Shown here in pieces: positions 1 to 8,448 of a stretch of DNA of 57,354 nucleotides. Numbering within the stretch: the stretch's first letter is position 1; every line of letters starts with the position of its first letter. Both the position numbers and the translations under genes were made by a program. The notes beneath the pieces were generated by a model. That model searched no databases. It was given only the letters and a program-made list of their open reading frames with translations, and was not told the origin of the DNA. This DNA is from CAG-791 sp963629395 (GTDB taxonomy: Bacteria; Bacillota; Clostridia; Lachnospirales; Lachnospiraceae): contig CAVGIV010000008.1 in NCBI GenBank assembly GCA_963629395.1, forward strand, positions 1 to 57,354. Reading direction: 5' to 3'.

Positions 1-112
1 AGCACCTGCCATATTTCAACGTGAATTGACTGCTTGCAGGCAAATTCACGATTGAAATTGGCAGGTGGCCAAGGCGCGAAGCGCCTCTGGCCAGCCACAT
101 CGAGATTTTACA
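1..112 (+). repeat. Dispersed three-hairpin element, copy A (cut by window edge)
   Basis: The first base falls inside the element: bases 1-110 align almost base for base with 38544-38653. Hairpin 1 pairs CACCTGCCA near base 3 with TGGCAGGTG near base 59 and includes an inner stem CGTGAATT/AATTCACG. Hairpin 2 is GGCCA-A-GGCGC-GAA-GCGCC-TC-TGGCC at about 68-93. The third hairpin starts (CATCGAG at 98) but decays after about base 110, so this copy has lost its right end. It lies directly upstream of pncB and supplies an artefactual in-frame GTG at 65. Confidence 0.85.
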
Positions 113-193
113 AAGCCATTTGCCGCTTCGCAGCGCAACTCCAGAATTTTGCCGGCAACGGTCCACCTCACAAAAGAAAGGAATGAAGCTTCC

Positions 194-1645
194 ATGGACA
201 GACAAAACCTGACACTTCTTACAGATTTCTATGAGCTCACCATGATGCAGGGGTATTTTAAACATCGGGACGAGAACAAAACGGTCATTTTCGATGCGTT
301 CTTCCGCAACAACCCGTTCGAGGGCGGGTATTCTGTCATGTGCGGCGTGGAGCAGCTGGTTCGATACATCAAGGATCTGCACTTCTCTTCACAGGACATT
401 GCGTATCTTCGCAGCACAGGCATGTTCGATGCCGATTTTCTGGATTATCTGGCGGATTTCCGGTTCCACGGCGATGTCTTATGCGTTCCGGAGGGCTCTC
501 TTATTTTCCCCAGAGAGCCGATCGTCAAGGTGATTGCCCCCATCATGGAGGCACAGCTGGTGGAGACAGCCATTCTCTGCATCATTAATCACCAGAGCCT
601 GATCGCGACCAAAGCAGCCCGGATCTGCTACGCAGCAAAGGGCGCTCCGGTCATGGAGTTCGGACTTCGCAGGGCCCAGGGACCGGACGCCGGCACGTAC
701 GGTGCAAGGGCAGCTGTCATTGGCGGCTGTGTCGGAACCTCCAACGTTCTGTGCGGTGAGCTTTTTGATGTTCCGGTCCTTGGTACTCACGCGCACAGCT
801 GGATCATGAGCTTTGAAAGCGAGCTCGATGCGTTCAAAACCTACGCAGAGCTTTATCCGTCTGCGTGTACGCTTCTGGTGGACACCTATGACACACTGGG
901 CAGCGGCATTCCAAACGCCATTCGCACCTTTGACTATATGAAGGAAAAGGGGCTTCCGCTGGATCATATCGGCATCCGTCTGGATTCCGGCGATCTGGCC
1001 TATCTGACCAAGCGTGCGCGCCGTATGCTGGACGAGGCCGGCTATCCGCAGGCGAAGATCACCTGCTCCAACGATCTGGATGAGCACCTGATTGCTTCCC
1101 TTTTCCAGCAGGGCGCCTGCATCGATTCCTTCGGCGTAGGCACACATCTGATTACCGCCAAGGATAATCCTAGCTTCGGCGGTGTCTACAAGCTTGCGGC
1201 CGTACAGCAGGAGGACGGCACCTTCCTGCCCAAGATCAAGCTCTCGGAGAACACAGAGAAGATCACCAATCCCGGCGACAAGAAAATATACCGTGTTTAT
1301 GAAAAGGAAACACACAAGATCAAAGCGGACCTGATCTGCTTTGCCGATGAGAATTACAGTGAGGACGAGCCGCTCCTTCTCTTTGACCCCAGCGAACCCT
1401 GGAAGAAGACACTCCTTTCTCCCGGCCAGTTCACGCTCCGGGAGATGCTGGTTCCGCTTTTTAAGAACGGCACCTGCGTATATGAATCAAAGCCCACGAT
1501 GGAGCTGCGCTCCTACTGCCTCTCCGAGCAGAATACGCTGTGGGAGGAATCCCGGCGTCTTGATAATCCGCATGAGATTCATGTGGATCTGTCGCAAAAG
1601 CTCTACGATACCAAGCTTCGTCTCCTGGACCGAACCGCACGGTAA
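194..1645 (+). CDS. pncB: Nicotinate phosphoribosyltransferase
   Basis: The 483-residue product converts nicotinate and PRPP to nicotinate mononucleotide in the Preiss-Handler NAD salvage pathway, in the cytoplasm. The N-terminus with LLTDFYELTM is typical of the Gram-positive family. The conserved GTHAHSW block contains H199, the family's phosphorylated histidine by similarity, and FGVGTHL near residue 314 fits the phosphate-binding region. The length matches the family. The reading frame is open back to a GTG at 65, but that extension is repeat-element sequence; the ATG at 194 has an AAAGGA-type ribosome binding site and begins where homologues do. The gene is monocistronic and ends at a strong bidirectional terminator. 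Confidence 0.95.
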   Translation: MDRQNLTLLTDFYELTMMQGYFKHRDENKTVIFDAFFRNNPFEGGYSVMCGVEQLVRYIKDLHFSSQDIAYLRSTGMFDADFLDYLADFRFHGDVLCVPEGSLIFPREPIVKVIAPIMEAQLVETAILCIINHQSLIATKAARICYAAKGAPVMEFGLRRAQGPDAGTYGARAAVIGGCVGTSNVLCGELFDVPVLGTHAHSWIMSFESELDAFKTYAELYPSACTLLVDTYDTLGSGIPNAIRTFDYMKEKGLPLDHIGIRLDSGDLAYLTKRARRMLDEAGYPQAKITCSNDLDEHLIASLFQQGACIDSFGVGTHLITAKDNPSFGGVYKLAAVQQEDGTFLPKIKLSENTEKITNPGDKKIYRVYEKETHKIKADLICFADENYSEDEPLLLFDPSEPWKKTLLSPGQFTLREMLVPLFKNGTCVYESKPTMELRSYCLSEQNTLWEESRRLDNPHEIHVDLSQKLYDTKLRLLDRTAR

Positions 1646-1682
1646 CAGATACCTTCGTTTTCAAATTCGCCCTACTCGAGTG

Positions 1683-1720
1683 AAAAAGAGGTACTGCCCT
1701 GCAGGGCAGTACCTCTTTTT
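1683..1720. terminator. Bidirectional intrinsic terminator between pncB and the Na/Pi transporter
   Basis: A perfect 38-bp palindrome, with a 17-bp stem around TGCA, has an A5 tract on one side and a T5 tract on the other. It can therefore terminate both converging transcripts. Its last base touches the stop codon of the minus-strand gene. Confidence 0.93.
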
Positions 1721-3675
1721 CATCCTTTTTTCTTCTGTTCCTTTTTGGCGTTCTTTTTCCGGTCCTTTTTCTCTTTAATCTTCTTTGCAGCCTTTTCTGC
1801 TGCCGGCAGTTTTTTCTCTGCTTTCTTATCATCTTCAGCAGAGGCAGCCTTCTCTGCCTGCATCATCACCGCCATCTTCCCGGCTTTTCCATTTCCCTCG
1901 CCTTCCGCCGGAAGACGATACCGAGCTTCGAATAAAGAAACATACGTGCGGAAATCCTCTCTGGCATTGTGCTCCAAGTGCTGAAGATACTCATGCGTAT
2001 CGAATCCGTCCTCTGTCTTTTGCGCTAGGTGCACTGCTATGTTGTTGCAATGATCCGCGATGCGCTCGTAATCGGTTGTAATGTCCTCCAGGATTATGCC
2101 GGTTTCCACCGAACACTTCCCCTTCTGCAGGCGCTTTACGTGATGGCGCTTTACTTCCATGTTCAGTCCGTCAATCACTTCCTCCAGCGGCTCTACGGTT
2201 GCCGCCAGCTGCAGATCATTTTCGCAGAAGGCCCTCACGGCACGCTGCAGAATATCCTTGATTGCCTCCTGGAAAACACAGAGCTCCTCCTGCGCTTCTC
2301 CAGAGAAATGCTGTCCTTTTTCATTCAGCTCCTGCGCCTTCTGCATAACGTTCAGCGCATGATCGGAAATGCGTTCAAAATCACCGATGCAGTGCATCAG
2401 CAATGTGAACTGATGAGAATCCTCCGCCGTAAAAGTCTTATTGGAAAGACTTGCAAGATACCCGTTGAGCTGATCCTCATATTCGTCCACGGTGCGCTCT
2501 AAGCGGCCCACCCGTTCTGCTCCCTCTTCGTTGTATTCCAGCACCAGGCCAACCGCTGTAGTCAACGCTTCCTGTGTATACTCTGCCATCTTCTGTGTGG
2601 CCTTCTGGCACTGCTCCAATGCAAAGGATGTGGATGTGATAAACCGGGGATCCAGCATCTGCAGCTCTTTGCGGCGTTCCCTGACAGCCTGTTCCGCCTC
2701 TGTGACCGGCAGCACCTTTGTTACAAGTTTCACCAGAATATCTGAGATCGGCAGCATGCAGGCAACCGCCAGAATATTGAACACACTGTGGAACACCGCA
2801 ATGGTTACCGGAGATGCCGTCTGCTCCATAATCGGGAAATGAAGGAATGCATTCAGGGAATAAAAGCCGATCATAAAGACGCCTGTCTTTATGATGCAAT
2901 AGAAAAGCTGCGTCAAAGATGCCCGCACTGCATTGCGGGAGGCACCGATGGCACCAATGATTCCGGTAATGGCAGAGCCGATATTTTCGCCCATGATGAC
3001 AGGAATGGCACTGCCCATCGACAGAACACCCGTCAACGAGAGTGACTGCAGGATACCAATGGAGGCCGAAGAGCTCTGCAGAATAACCGTTACAATAAGA
3101 CCGACTAAAAGCCCGAGAATCGGATTGGAAAAGGCTGTAAGAAGACCCACGAACTGCGGATTATCCGCCAGCGGTGCCGCCCCCTCTGACATCGTGGTCA
3201 TTCCGATCAGAAGGACTGCAAAGCTTGTCATGATGCCGCCGACATCCTTTTGCTTCTGCTTTTTGCAGAACATCATCATAAAGACGCCGATGAAGCCGAT
3301 GATGGGAGAAAAATTCTTGGGCTTGAGCATGGACAGGAGTAAATTGCTGCTCTCAATACCCGTCAGGGATAATAGCCAGGCGGTGATGGTGGTACCGATG
3401 TTGGCACCCAGAATAACACCGACCGCCTGATTCAGGGACATGATTTCCGAATTGACAAAGCCAACCACCATCACAATGGTGGCTCCGGAGGACTGGATGA
3501 CCGCCGTCACCAGCATTCCCAGGAGCGCCCCCTTCCACTTGTTGGAGGTCAGTGTCTGCAGGATCTGCTCCATCTTGCCCCCGGACACCTTTTTCAGCCC
3601 CTCCCCCAGGGTTGTGATGCCATAAAGGAACAAAACCAGTCCTCCGACAATGGTAAGAATCCCATATATACTCAT
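1720..3675 (-). CDS. Na+/phosphate cotransporter family protein with PhoU-like domain
   Basis: A 651-residue polytopic inner-membrane protein of the NptA/PNaS type that imports inorganic phosphate with sodium. Two inverted transporter repeats, each with the QSSGAT or QSSSAS signature (about residues 60-66 and 200-206), are followed by a cytoplasmic helical PhoU-like domain (about 340-560). The last ~50 residues form an unusual Lys/Ala/Glu-rich tail with many consecutive lysines. The start is ATG at 3675 with GGAGAAA upstream. The gene lies downstream of mfd, with 100 bp between them carrying a Pho-box-like array, so it probably has its own phosphate-responsive promoter. A regulatory role of the tail is unknown. 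Confidence 0.92.
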   Translation of the reverse strand: MSIYGILTIVGGLVLFLYGITTLGEGLKKVSGGKMEQILQTLTSNKWKGALLGMLVTAVIQSSGATIVMVVGFVNSEIMSLNQAVGVILGANIGTTITAWLLSLTGIESSNLLLSMLKPKNFSPIIGFIGVFMMMFCKKQKQKDVGGIMTSFAVLLIGMTTMSEGAAPLADNPQFVGLLTAFSNPILGLLVGLIVTVILQSSSASIGILQSLSLTGVLSMGSAIPVIMGENIGSAITGIIGAIGASRNAVRASLTQLFYCIIKTGVFMIGFYSLNAFLHFPIMEQTASPVTIAVFHSVFNILAVACMLPISDILVKLVTKVLPVTEAEQAVRERRKELQMLDPRFITSTSFALEQCQKATQKMAEYTQEALTTAVGLVLEYNEEGAERVGRLERTVDEYEDQLNGYLASLSNKTFTAEDSHQFTLLMHCIGDFERISDHALNVMQKAQELNEKGQHFSGEAQEELCVFQEAIKDILQRAVRAFCENDLQLAATVEPLEEVIDGLNMEVKRHHVKRLQKGKCSVETGIILEDITTDYERIADHCNNIAVHLAQKTEDGFDTHEYLQHLEHNAREDFRTYVSLFEARYRLPAEGEGNGKAGKMAVMMQAEKAASAEDDKKAEKKLPAAEKAAKKIKEKKDRKKNAKKEQKKKG

Positions 3676-3698
3676 ATTCTCATTTTCTCCGCTGTTGC

Positions 3699-3737
3699 AG
3701 TTTACACGTCGTTAACGCACATTTAAATTGATTTTAA
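3699..3737 (-). promoter_or_regulatory. Putative PhoP (Pho box) array upstream of the Na/Pi cotransporter
   Basis: Reading the minus strand, hexamers TTAAAA, TTAAAT, TTAACG and TAAACT follow one another with exactly 5 bp between each, a strict 11-bp period. Firmicute PhoP sites are direct TTAACA-like hexamers with about 5-bp spacing, normally four in a row. The array lies 24-62 bp upstream of the start codon of a phosphate transporter. TAAACT may double as the -10. The pattern is seen directly; the regulator is inferred. Confidence 0.6.
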
Positions 3738-3775
3738 CATTCTGTTCGCATTCGCAACAGCCCCATTGCGAAAGA

Positions 3776-6700
3776 TTACCTCAGAAACTTGCTGAACTCC
3801 ACCAGGAATTCCTCGGTCTGCGACAGGAGCTCTGCCTCATCCCGAATGGTTACGCCGCTGATCGGATAGCGGTATTCAAAAAACGGCTGTCCTTTGCGTT
3901 CTCCCTTCGGGGCACCCTTGGGCGAGAACGTCAGTTTTCCTTTATGCCCTGCGAGGAAGGAAGGAATTTTCGCAACCTGAATGCCGGCATCCGGTGTCAA
4001 TGTAAAGCGTATGGTTCCGGCTCCGCCTGCAATCTCTGCAATATCGAGCTTCTCGGCAATACTGCGGATCAGGGCAACGCGCAGCAGATTCTCGGCGGGC
4101 GCCGGTATTTTCTCTCCAAAGCGGTCGCGCAGCTCATCCCGGATATCCTCGCAGTCCTCCAGTGATGCTACGGCCGCGATCTTTTTATAGATATCCAGCT
4201 TCTGCGCCTCATTCAGAATATAGCTGCCCGGAATGAACGCATCGGCAGAAAGATTCACTACGACATTGCGCTCCTCCTTCACCGGAAGGCCCTTTGCTTC
4301 CTTCACTGCTGTATCCAGCATTTTGCAATAAAGATCATATCCAACCGCTGCCATGTGGCCGTGCTGTGCCTTCCCCAGGACAGCACCGGCTCCCCGGATT
4401 TCCAGATCCCGCATGGCGATCCGGAAGCCGCTGCCGAGATCTGTAAATTCACGAATCGCAGCCAGGCGCTTCTGCGCCTCCTCCCGCAGAAGCTTATCCC
4501 TTTTGTACATCAAAAAGGCATATGCCGTACGGCTTGAACGGCCCACACGTCCGCGCAGCTGGTAGAGCTGAGACAGTCCCATGCGGTCCGAATCATGAAT
4601 GATGATCGTATTGACATTGGAGATATCCAGTCCGGTTTCAATGATTGTGGTCGACACAAGTACATCAATCTGCCCGCTGATGAAGTCATACATCACCTTT
4701 TCCAGCTCCTGCTCGTTCATCTGTCCGTGAGCAAAGCCGATTCTGGCCTCCGGAATCAGCTGGCAAAGTCTGGCCGACACCTCTGCGATATCATTGACAC
4801 GGTTATATACATAGTAAACCTGCCCGCCGCGGGAAAGCTCCCGCAGCACGGCCTCCCGCACCATTTCCTCGTTGTATTCCATGACATAGGTCTGAATGCT
4901 GACACGGTCCTGCGGTGCCTCCTCCAGGACGCTCATATCACGGATCCCAATCATACTCATATGAAGTGTTCGAGGAATGGGCGTGGCGGAAAGCGTCAGC
5001 ACATCCACATTTTCCCGAAGCTTTTTTATTTTCTCCTTGTGAGCAACGCCGAAGCGCTGCTCCTCATCGACCACAAGAAGCCCCAGGCTCTTGAACGTCA
5101 CATCCTTGGACAAGAGCCTGTGCGTACCGATCACGATGTCCACCCGGCCAGAAGCGATGCCCGACAGGGTCTTTTTCTGTTCTGCAGCTGTGCGGAATCT
5201 GGACAGCATCTCCACGCACACCGGGTATTCCTTCATGCGCTCCGTGAAGGTATTGAAGTGCTGCTGTGCCAGAATTGTTGTGGGAACAAGAACCGCGACC
5301 TGCCTGCCGTCCTGCACCGCCTTGAAGGCCGCCCGGATGGCAATTTCCGTCTTTCCAAAGCCCACGTCGCCGCAGATCAGACGATCCATGATCTTGTCCG
5401 ACTCCATATCCTTCTTGGTATCTGCAATGGCGTTTAGCTGATCCTGCGTCTCCTCAAAGGGAAACATCTCTTCGAATTCCTTCTGCCACACCGTGTCCTT
5501 TTCGAAGGCATGTCCCTTCATTGACTGGCGTTTGGCGTAGAGCTGCACAAGGTCTGCCGCCACTTCCTCAACAGCCCCCTTCACCTTATTGCGGGTAGCT
5601 GACCACTCCTGTGAGCCGAGCTTATTGAGCTTGGGCTTTGCGGCCTCCTGCGAAGCATATTTCTGCAGCACCTTCAGTTCTCCCGGCAGAATATAGAGAG
5701 TCCCGCCTCCGCCGTACTCAATCTTAATATAGTCCTTGGCAATGCCATCGACCTCTATCTTCTCCACGCCGCGGTATATTCCGATGCCGTGATCCTCATG
5801 CACTACGTAGTCGCCCACCTTCAGCTGCGCAAAATCGCGGATTGACTCGCCCTCATAGCGGTGTTTTTTGGGCTTCTTTCGGATTCCGGCACCAAAAATA
5901 TCGGTCTCCGCAATCACAATGAACTTCAGCTTCGGATATTCAAAGCCGTGCGCAATGCTCCCGTAATAGGTCATAATCTCGCCCGGCTCCAGAATGCGAT
6001 CCGGATTCTCACTGTAGAAGCTGGTGAGTCCCCTGGCTGTCAGATCCGAAGCCAGCCTCTTGGCTCGCGTCCTGGAGGCTGAAATAATAATGCAGCGGTA
6101 TTTCTGAAGCCGGTACTTGCGAAGGTCCTCTGCCAGAGCATCAAAGCTCTTGTTGTACGTCGCAACACTCCTGGCATGCACAGATACGATACATTCCGGC
6201 AGAAGGAGTGAATTCCCCGAAGCCAGCTCCGTCAGGCCAAGACACCTGTAGTCTTTCATTTTGGCCTCAATGGACTCCGCGCTGGATACCAGCTGCATCT
6301 GTCCGGGAAGGACATATCCCTTTTCGCTCCGGCTGATCGTGCTCTCACGAAACTCCAGCTCAACCGCTTCCGCTTCCTCACGGATGTGCGAGGGTTCATC
6401 AAGAAAGACCATTGTCTGGTCCTTAGAAAGCAGCTCCAAAAAGCTGTCCGTCTGCGGGTAAAAATAATGGATATACCCCTCCAGTCCCGCATAATCCTGA
6501 AACTGCTCTGCCCGTTCCAGAATCTCTTCCGTCTCCTGTGACAGGCGGTGAGCCGCTTCCATTTTCCCCTGATCCCGGAGCGTCTGCGCCGTTTGCTCCT
6601 TCTCCGTCCGAATTCTCGCAAGACCGTCCCGGCGCCGGGCATCCGACATAACAAGCTCTGCCGCCGGATAAATCCGCACCGACTCCATCTGTTCGATGGA

Positions 6701-7348
6701 ACGCTGCGTCTCCAGGTCAAAGCTGCGTATGGAATCGATCTCATCATCAAAAAATTCAAGACGGAAAGGGTTCTCCTCCGTCAGGTCAAAGATATCCACG
6801 ATATCACCGCGAACGGCAAACTGCCCCGGTTCCTCAACCTGCACCGTCTTTTCGTAGCCAAGCTGCAAAAGTTTTGCAGAAAGCTGGTCCAAACCAAAAC
6901 GCTGCCTTTTTTCCAACGCAAGGACCGCGCTTTGCAGTGTGCGGAGCGGAACCTGCGGCGTCATCAGCGCCGCAAAGGTTGTGACCAGTGTCGTCGGGCG
7001 CCCCTCCATGATCCTTCGAAGGCACAGCATTTGCTCCTTTTCCAAAGCCTTGCCGCGCAGATCAGCCTGATAGAAAATCAAATCCCTCGCAGGAAAAGCC
7101 ACTGTGTTCCGATCATAGAATACATACTCACTCTGAATCTGCCGTACCCGTTTATCGGAATAGGTCAAAATCAAGCGAAAACGTGCGTGGGGTGCCAGCT
7201 CACGTTCTCTGGAAAGAGCATAGGTCAAGTGGAGCTTCTGAGACGGCACACATCCATCTGCCAACGCCCTTGCCCCGGGCTCCTTCAATGTCTCCAGAAG
7301 TGTCTGATATTCTGCCGCCTCGCGAAGCGGCTCTGTTAATGTTCTCAT
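3776..7348 (-). CDS. mfd: Transcription-repair coupling factor Mfd
   Basis: At 1190 residues this is full length. Mfd is an ATP-driven DNA translocase that displaces RNA polymerase stalled at lesions and recruits UvrA. Order of domains: UvrB-like N-terminal region (about 1-350), CarD/RID RNA-polymerase-interaction domain starting near residue 509 (LKVGDYVVHEDHGIGIY), RecG-like helicase with Walker A GDVGFGKTE near 661 and DEEQ box near 762, then the TRG and C-terminal TRCF domains. ATG at 7348 is preceded by AGGGG. It follows pth by 26 bp, the same pth-mfd order as in many Firmicutes, and is probably cotranscribed with it. Confidence 0.97.
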   Translation of the reverse strand: MRTLTEPLREAAEYQTLLETLKEPGARALADGCVPSQKLHLTYALSRERELAPHARFRLILTYSDKRVRQIQSEYVFYDRNTVAFPARDLIFYQADLRGKALEKEQMLCLRRIMEGRPTTLVTTFAALMTPQVPLRTLQSAVLALEKRQRFGLDQLSAKLLQLGYEKTVQVEEPGQFAVRGDIVDIFDLTEENPFRLEFFDDEIDSIRSFDLETQRSIEQMESVRIYPAAELVMSDARRRDGLARIRTEKEQTAQTLRDQGKMEAAHRLSQETEEILERAEQFQDYAGLEGYIHYFYPQTDSFLELLSKDQTMVFLDEPSHIREEAEAVELEFRESTISRSEKGYVLPGQMQLVSSAESIEAKMKDYRCLGLTELASGNSLLLPECIVSVHARSVATYNKSFDALAEDLRKYRLQKYRCIIISASRTRAKRLASDLTARGLTSFYSENPDRILEPGEIMTYYGSIAHGFEYPKLKFIVIAETDIFGAGIRKKPKKHRYEGESIRDFAQLKVGDYVVHEDHGIGIYRGVEKIEVDGIAKDYIKIEYGGGGTLYILPGELKVLQKYASQEAAKPKLNKLGSQEWSATRNKVKGAVEEVAADLVQLYAKRQSMKGHAFEKDTVWQKEFEEMFPFEETQDQLNAIADTKKDMESDKIMDRLICGDVGFGKTEIAIRAAFKAVQDGRQVAVLVPTTILAQQHFNTFTERMKEYPVCVEMLSRFRTAAEQKKTLSGIASGRVDIVIGTHRLLSKDVTFKSLGLLVVDEEQRFGVAHKEKIKKLRENVDVLTLSATPIPRTLHMSMIGIRDMSVLEEAPQDRVSIQTYVMEYNEEMVREAVLRELSRGGQVYYVYNRVNDIAEVSARLCQLIPEARIGFAHGQMNEQELEKVMYDFISGQIDVLVSTTIIETGLDISNVNTIIIHDSDRMGLSQLYQLRGRVGRSSRTAYAFLMYKRDKLLREEAQKRLAAIREFTDLGSGFRIAMRDLEIRGAGAVLGKAQHGHMAAVGYDLYCKMLDTAVKEAKGLPVKEERNVVVNLSADAFIPGSYILNEAQKLDIYKKIAAVASLEDCEDIRDELRDRFGEKIPAPAENLLRVALIRSIAEKLDIAEIAGGAGTIRFTLTPDAGIQVAKIPSFLAGHKGKLTFSPKGAPKGERKGQPFFEYRYPISGVTIRDEAELLSQTEEFLVEFSKFLR

Positions 7349-7374
7349 GAATCCCCTGCCTGTGACCTCTTCTC

Positions 7375-7953
7375 TTACTTGTTGTACTGATTCATTGCCT
7401 TCTGTATACCGTCTCTTAGGATGACTTCGATCGCCTCTGCCGCTTTCTGTTCAGCAAGACAAATGTTCTCTGCATCCTCTCCCTTCGGATGGCCCAATAC
7501 ATGATCAGCCAGATTATACTGAGGATTTGGCTTTGCTCCAACGCCAATCCTCACGCGGTAAAAATTACCATCCCCCACGTGCTGAATAATATTCTTCAAG
7601 CCATTGTGTCCGCCGGCACTTCCCTTCTGACGAATCCGGATTCGTCCCGGCTCCAGGTCAATATCATCCGAAATAACAATCAGATGGGTGGACGGATCTA
7701 TTTTGTAATAATCAATGCCCTCCCGCACAGCTTCACCGGAAAGGTTCATATAGGTCATCGGCTTCATGACAACAACCCTTGCGTCTCCGATTCTCCCCTT
7801 TCCCACCAGTGACTTTTTAAAACGGGCAGGCCCGTCAATGTTCCACGCATCGATCAGAAGATCTGCTGCCGCGAAGCCGACATTATGCCTTGTTCCGTCA
7901 TATTCTCTGCCCGGATTTCCAAGCCCAACGATCAAATACCACTCCTGCTCCAC
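7375..7953 (-). CDS. pth: Peptidyl-tRNA hydrolase
   Basis: The 192-residue cytoplasmic enzyme recycles peptidyl-tRNAs released from stalled ribosomes. The LIVGLGNPGREY start and TRHNVG block with the catalytic histidine are diagnostic, as are MKPMTYMNLSG and GHNGLKN. I place the start at GTG 7953 rather than further upstream: AAAGGAG lies 7 bases before it and the mature family N-terminus begins there, whereas the 17 extra upstream residues have no family support. It heads a pth-mfd unit downstream of the spoVG terminator. Confidence 0.96.
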   Translation of the reverse strand: MEQEWYLIVGLGNPGREYDGTRHNVGFAAADLLIDAWNIDGPARFKKSLVGKGRIGDARVVVMKPMTYMNLSGEAVREGIDYYKIDPSTHLIVISDDIDLEPGRIRIRQKGSAGGHNGLKNIIQHVGDGNFYRVRIGVGAKPNPQYNLADHVLGHPKGEDAENICLAEQKAAEAIEVILRDGIQKAMNQYNK

Positions 7954-8026
7954 TGCGTTTCTCCTTTCATGCTCACATACCGTCACAGTGTAGTAGCATA
8001 CCACGGTATTGCTGTGCTCGCCAGGA

Positions 8027-8041
8027 CCCGCCGCCGGCGGG
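8027..8041. other. Short GC-rich hairpin upstream of pth
   Basis: CCCGCC-gcc-GGCGGG lies between the spoVG terminator and the pth start, in an unusually GC-rich patch (8027-8055). No T tract follows, so it is more likely a leader structure than a terminator. Confidence 0.4.
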
Positions 8042-8070
8042 CGCGCAGGCCCGGGCTATGAATCCAGACA

Positions 8071-8105
8071 AAAAAGCGGCAGCAGAAGCCCCCGCTCCTG
8101 CTGCC
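8071..8105 (-). terminator. Intrinsic terminator of the glgC-glgD-spoVG unit
   Basis: On the minus strand, GGCAGCAG pairs with CTGCTGCC across a 12-base loop and is followed by GCTTTTTT. It lies 36 bp after the spoVG stop. Confidence 0.85.
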
Positions 8106-8140
8106 AAAAAGTTTCCCTTTTCCTCTGTTGCCGTAATCAA

Positions 8141-8437
8141 TCACGCCAGTGCCACCGACTCATCCATAGCCTTGTCCCAGGTCTCTACGCACTCCCGATA
8201 CTTCGCCAGAATGGCGTCCTCCACCAGCTTTCTGGTCTGTGCGTTGATGGGATGTGCCACATCCCGATATTCACCCTCTGCAGTGCGCTTACTGGGCATC
8301 GCGATAAATAAGCCCTTTTCACCTTCAATTACCTTTATGTCATGTACCACAAATTCGCTGTTGAGTGTAATCGAAACAACGGCCCGCATCTTGCCGGACT
8401 GTGCAATTCTGCGTACTCGAACATCCGTAATTTTCAT
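8141..8437 (-). CDS. spoVG: Septation/regulatory protein SpoVG
   Basis: A 98-residue member of the SpoVG family, small nucleic-acid-binding regulators linked to septation, sporulation and envelope gene control in Firmicutes. The MKITDVRVR start, the INSEF-equivalent LNSEFVVHDIKVIEG, the FIAMPS motif and the HPIN motif are all present. It begins 11 bases after the glgD stop with only a weak ribosome binding site, so translation may be coupled to glgD. Linkage to glycogen genes recurs in clostridial relatives. SpoVG alone does not show that the organism sporulates. Confidence 0.95.
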   Translation of the reverse strand: MKITDVRVRRIAQSGKMRAVVSITLNSEFVVHDIKVIEGEKGLFIAMPSKRTAEGEYRDVAHPINAQTRKLVEDAILAKYRECVETWDKAMDESVALA

Positions 8438-8448
8438 AATTGTACTTG

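Noticed and set aside
65..193. N-terminal extension of pncB from GTG 65
   Set aside because: The bases belong to a repeat element and have no ribosome binding site. Family members begin at the ATG at 194.
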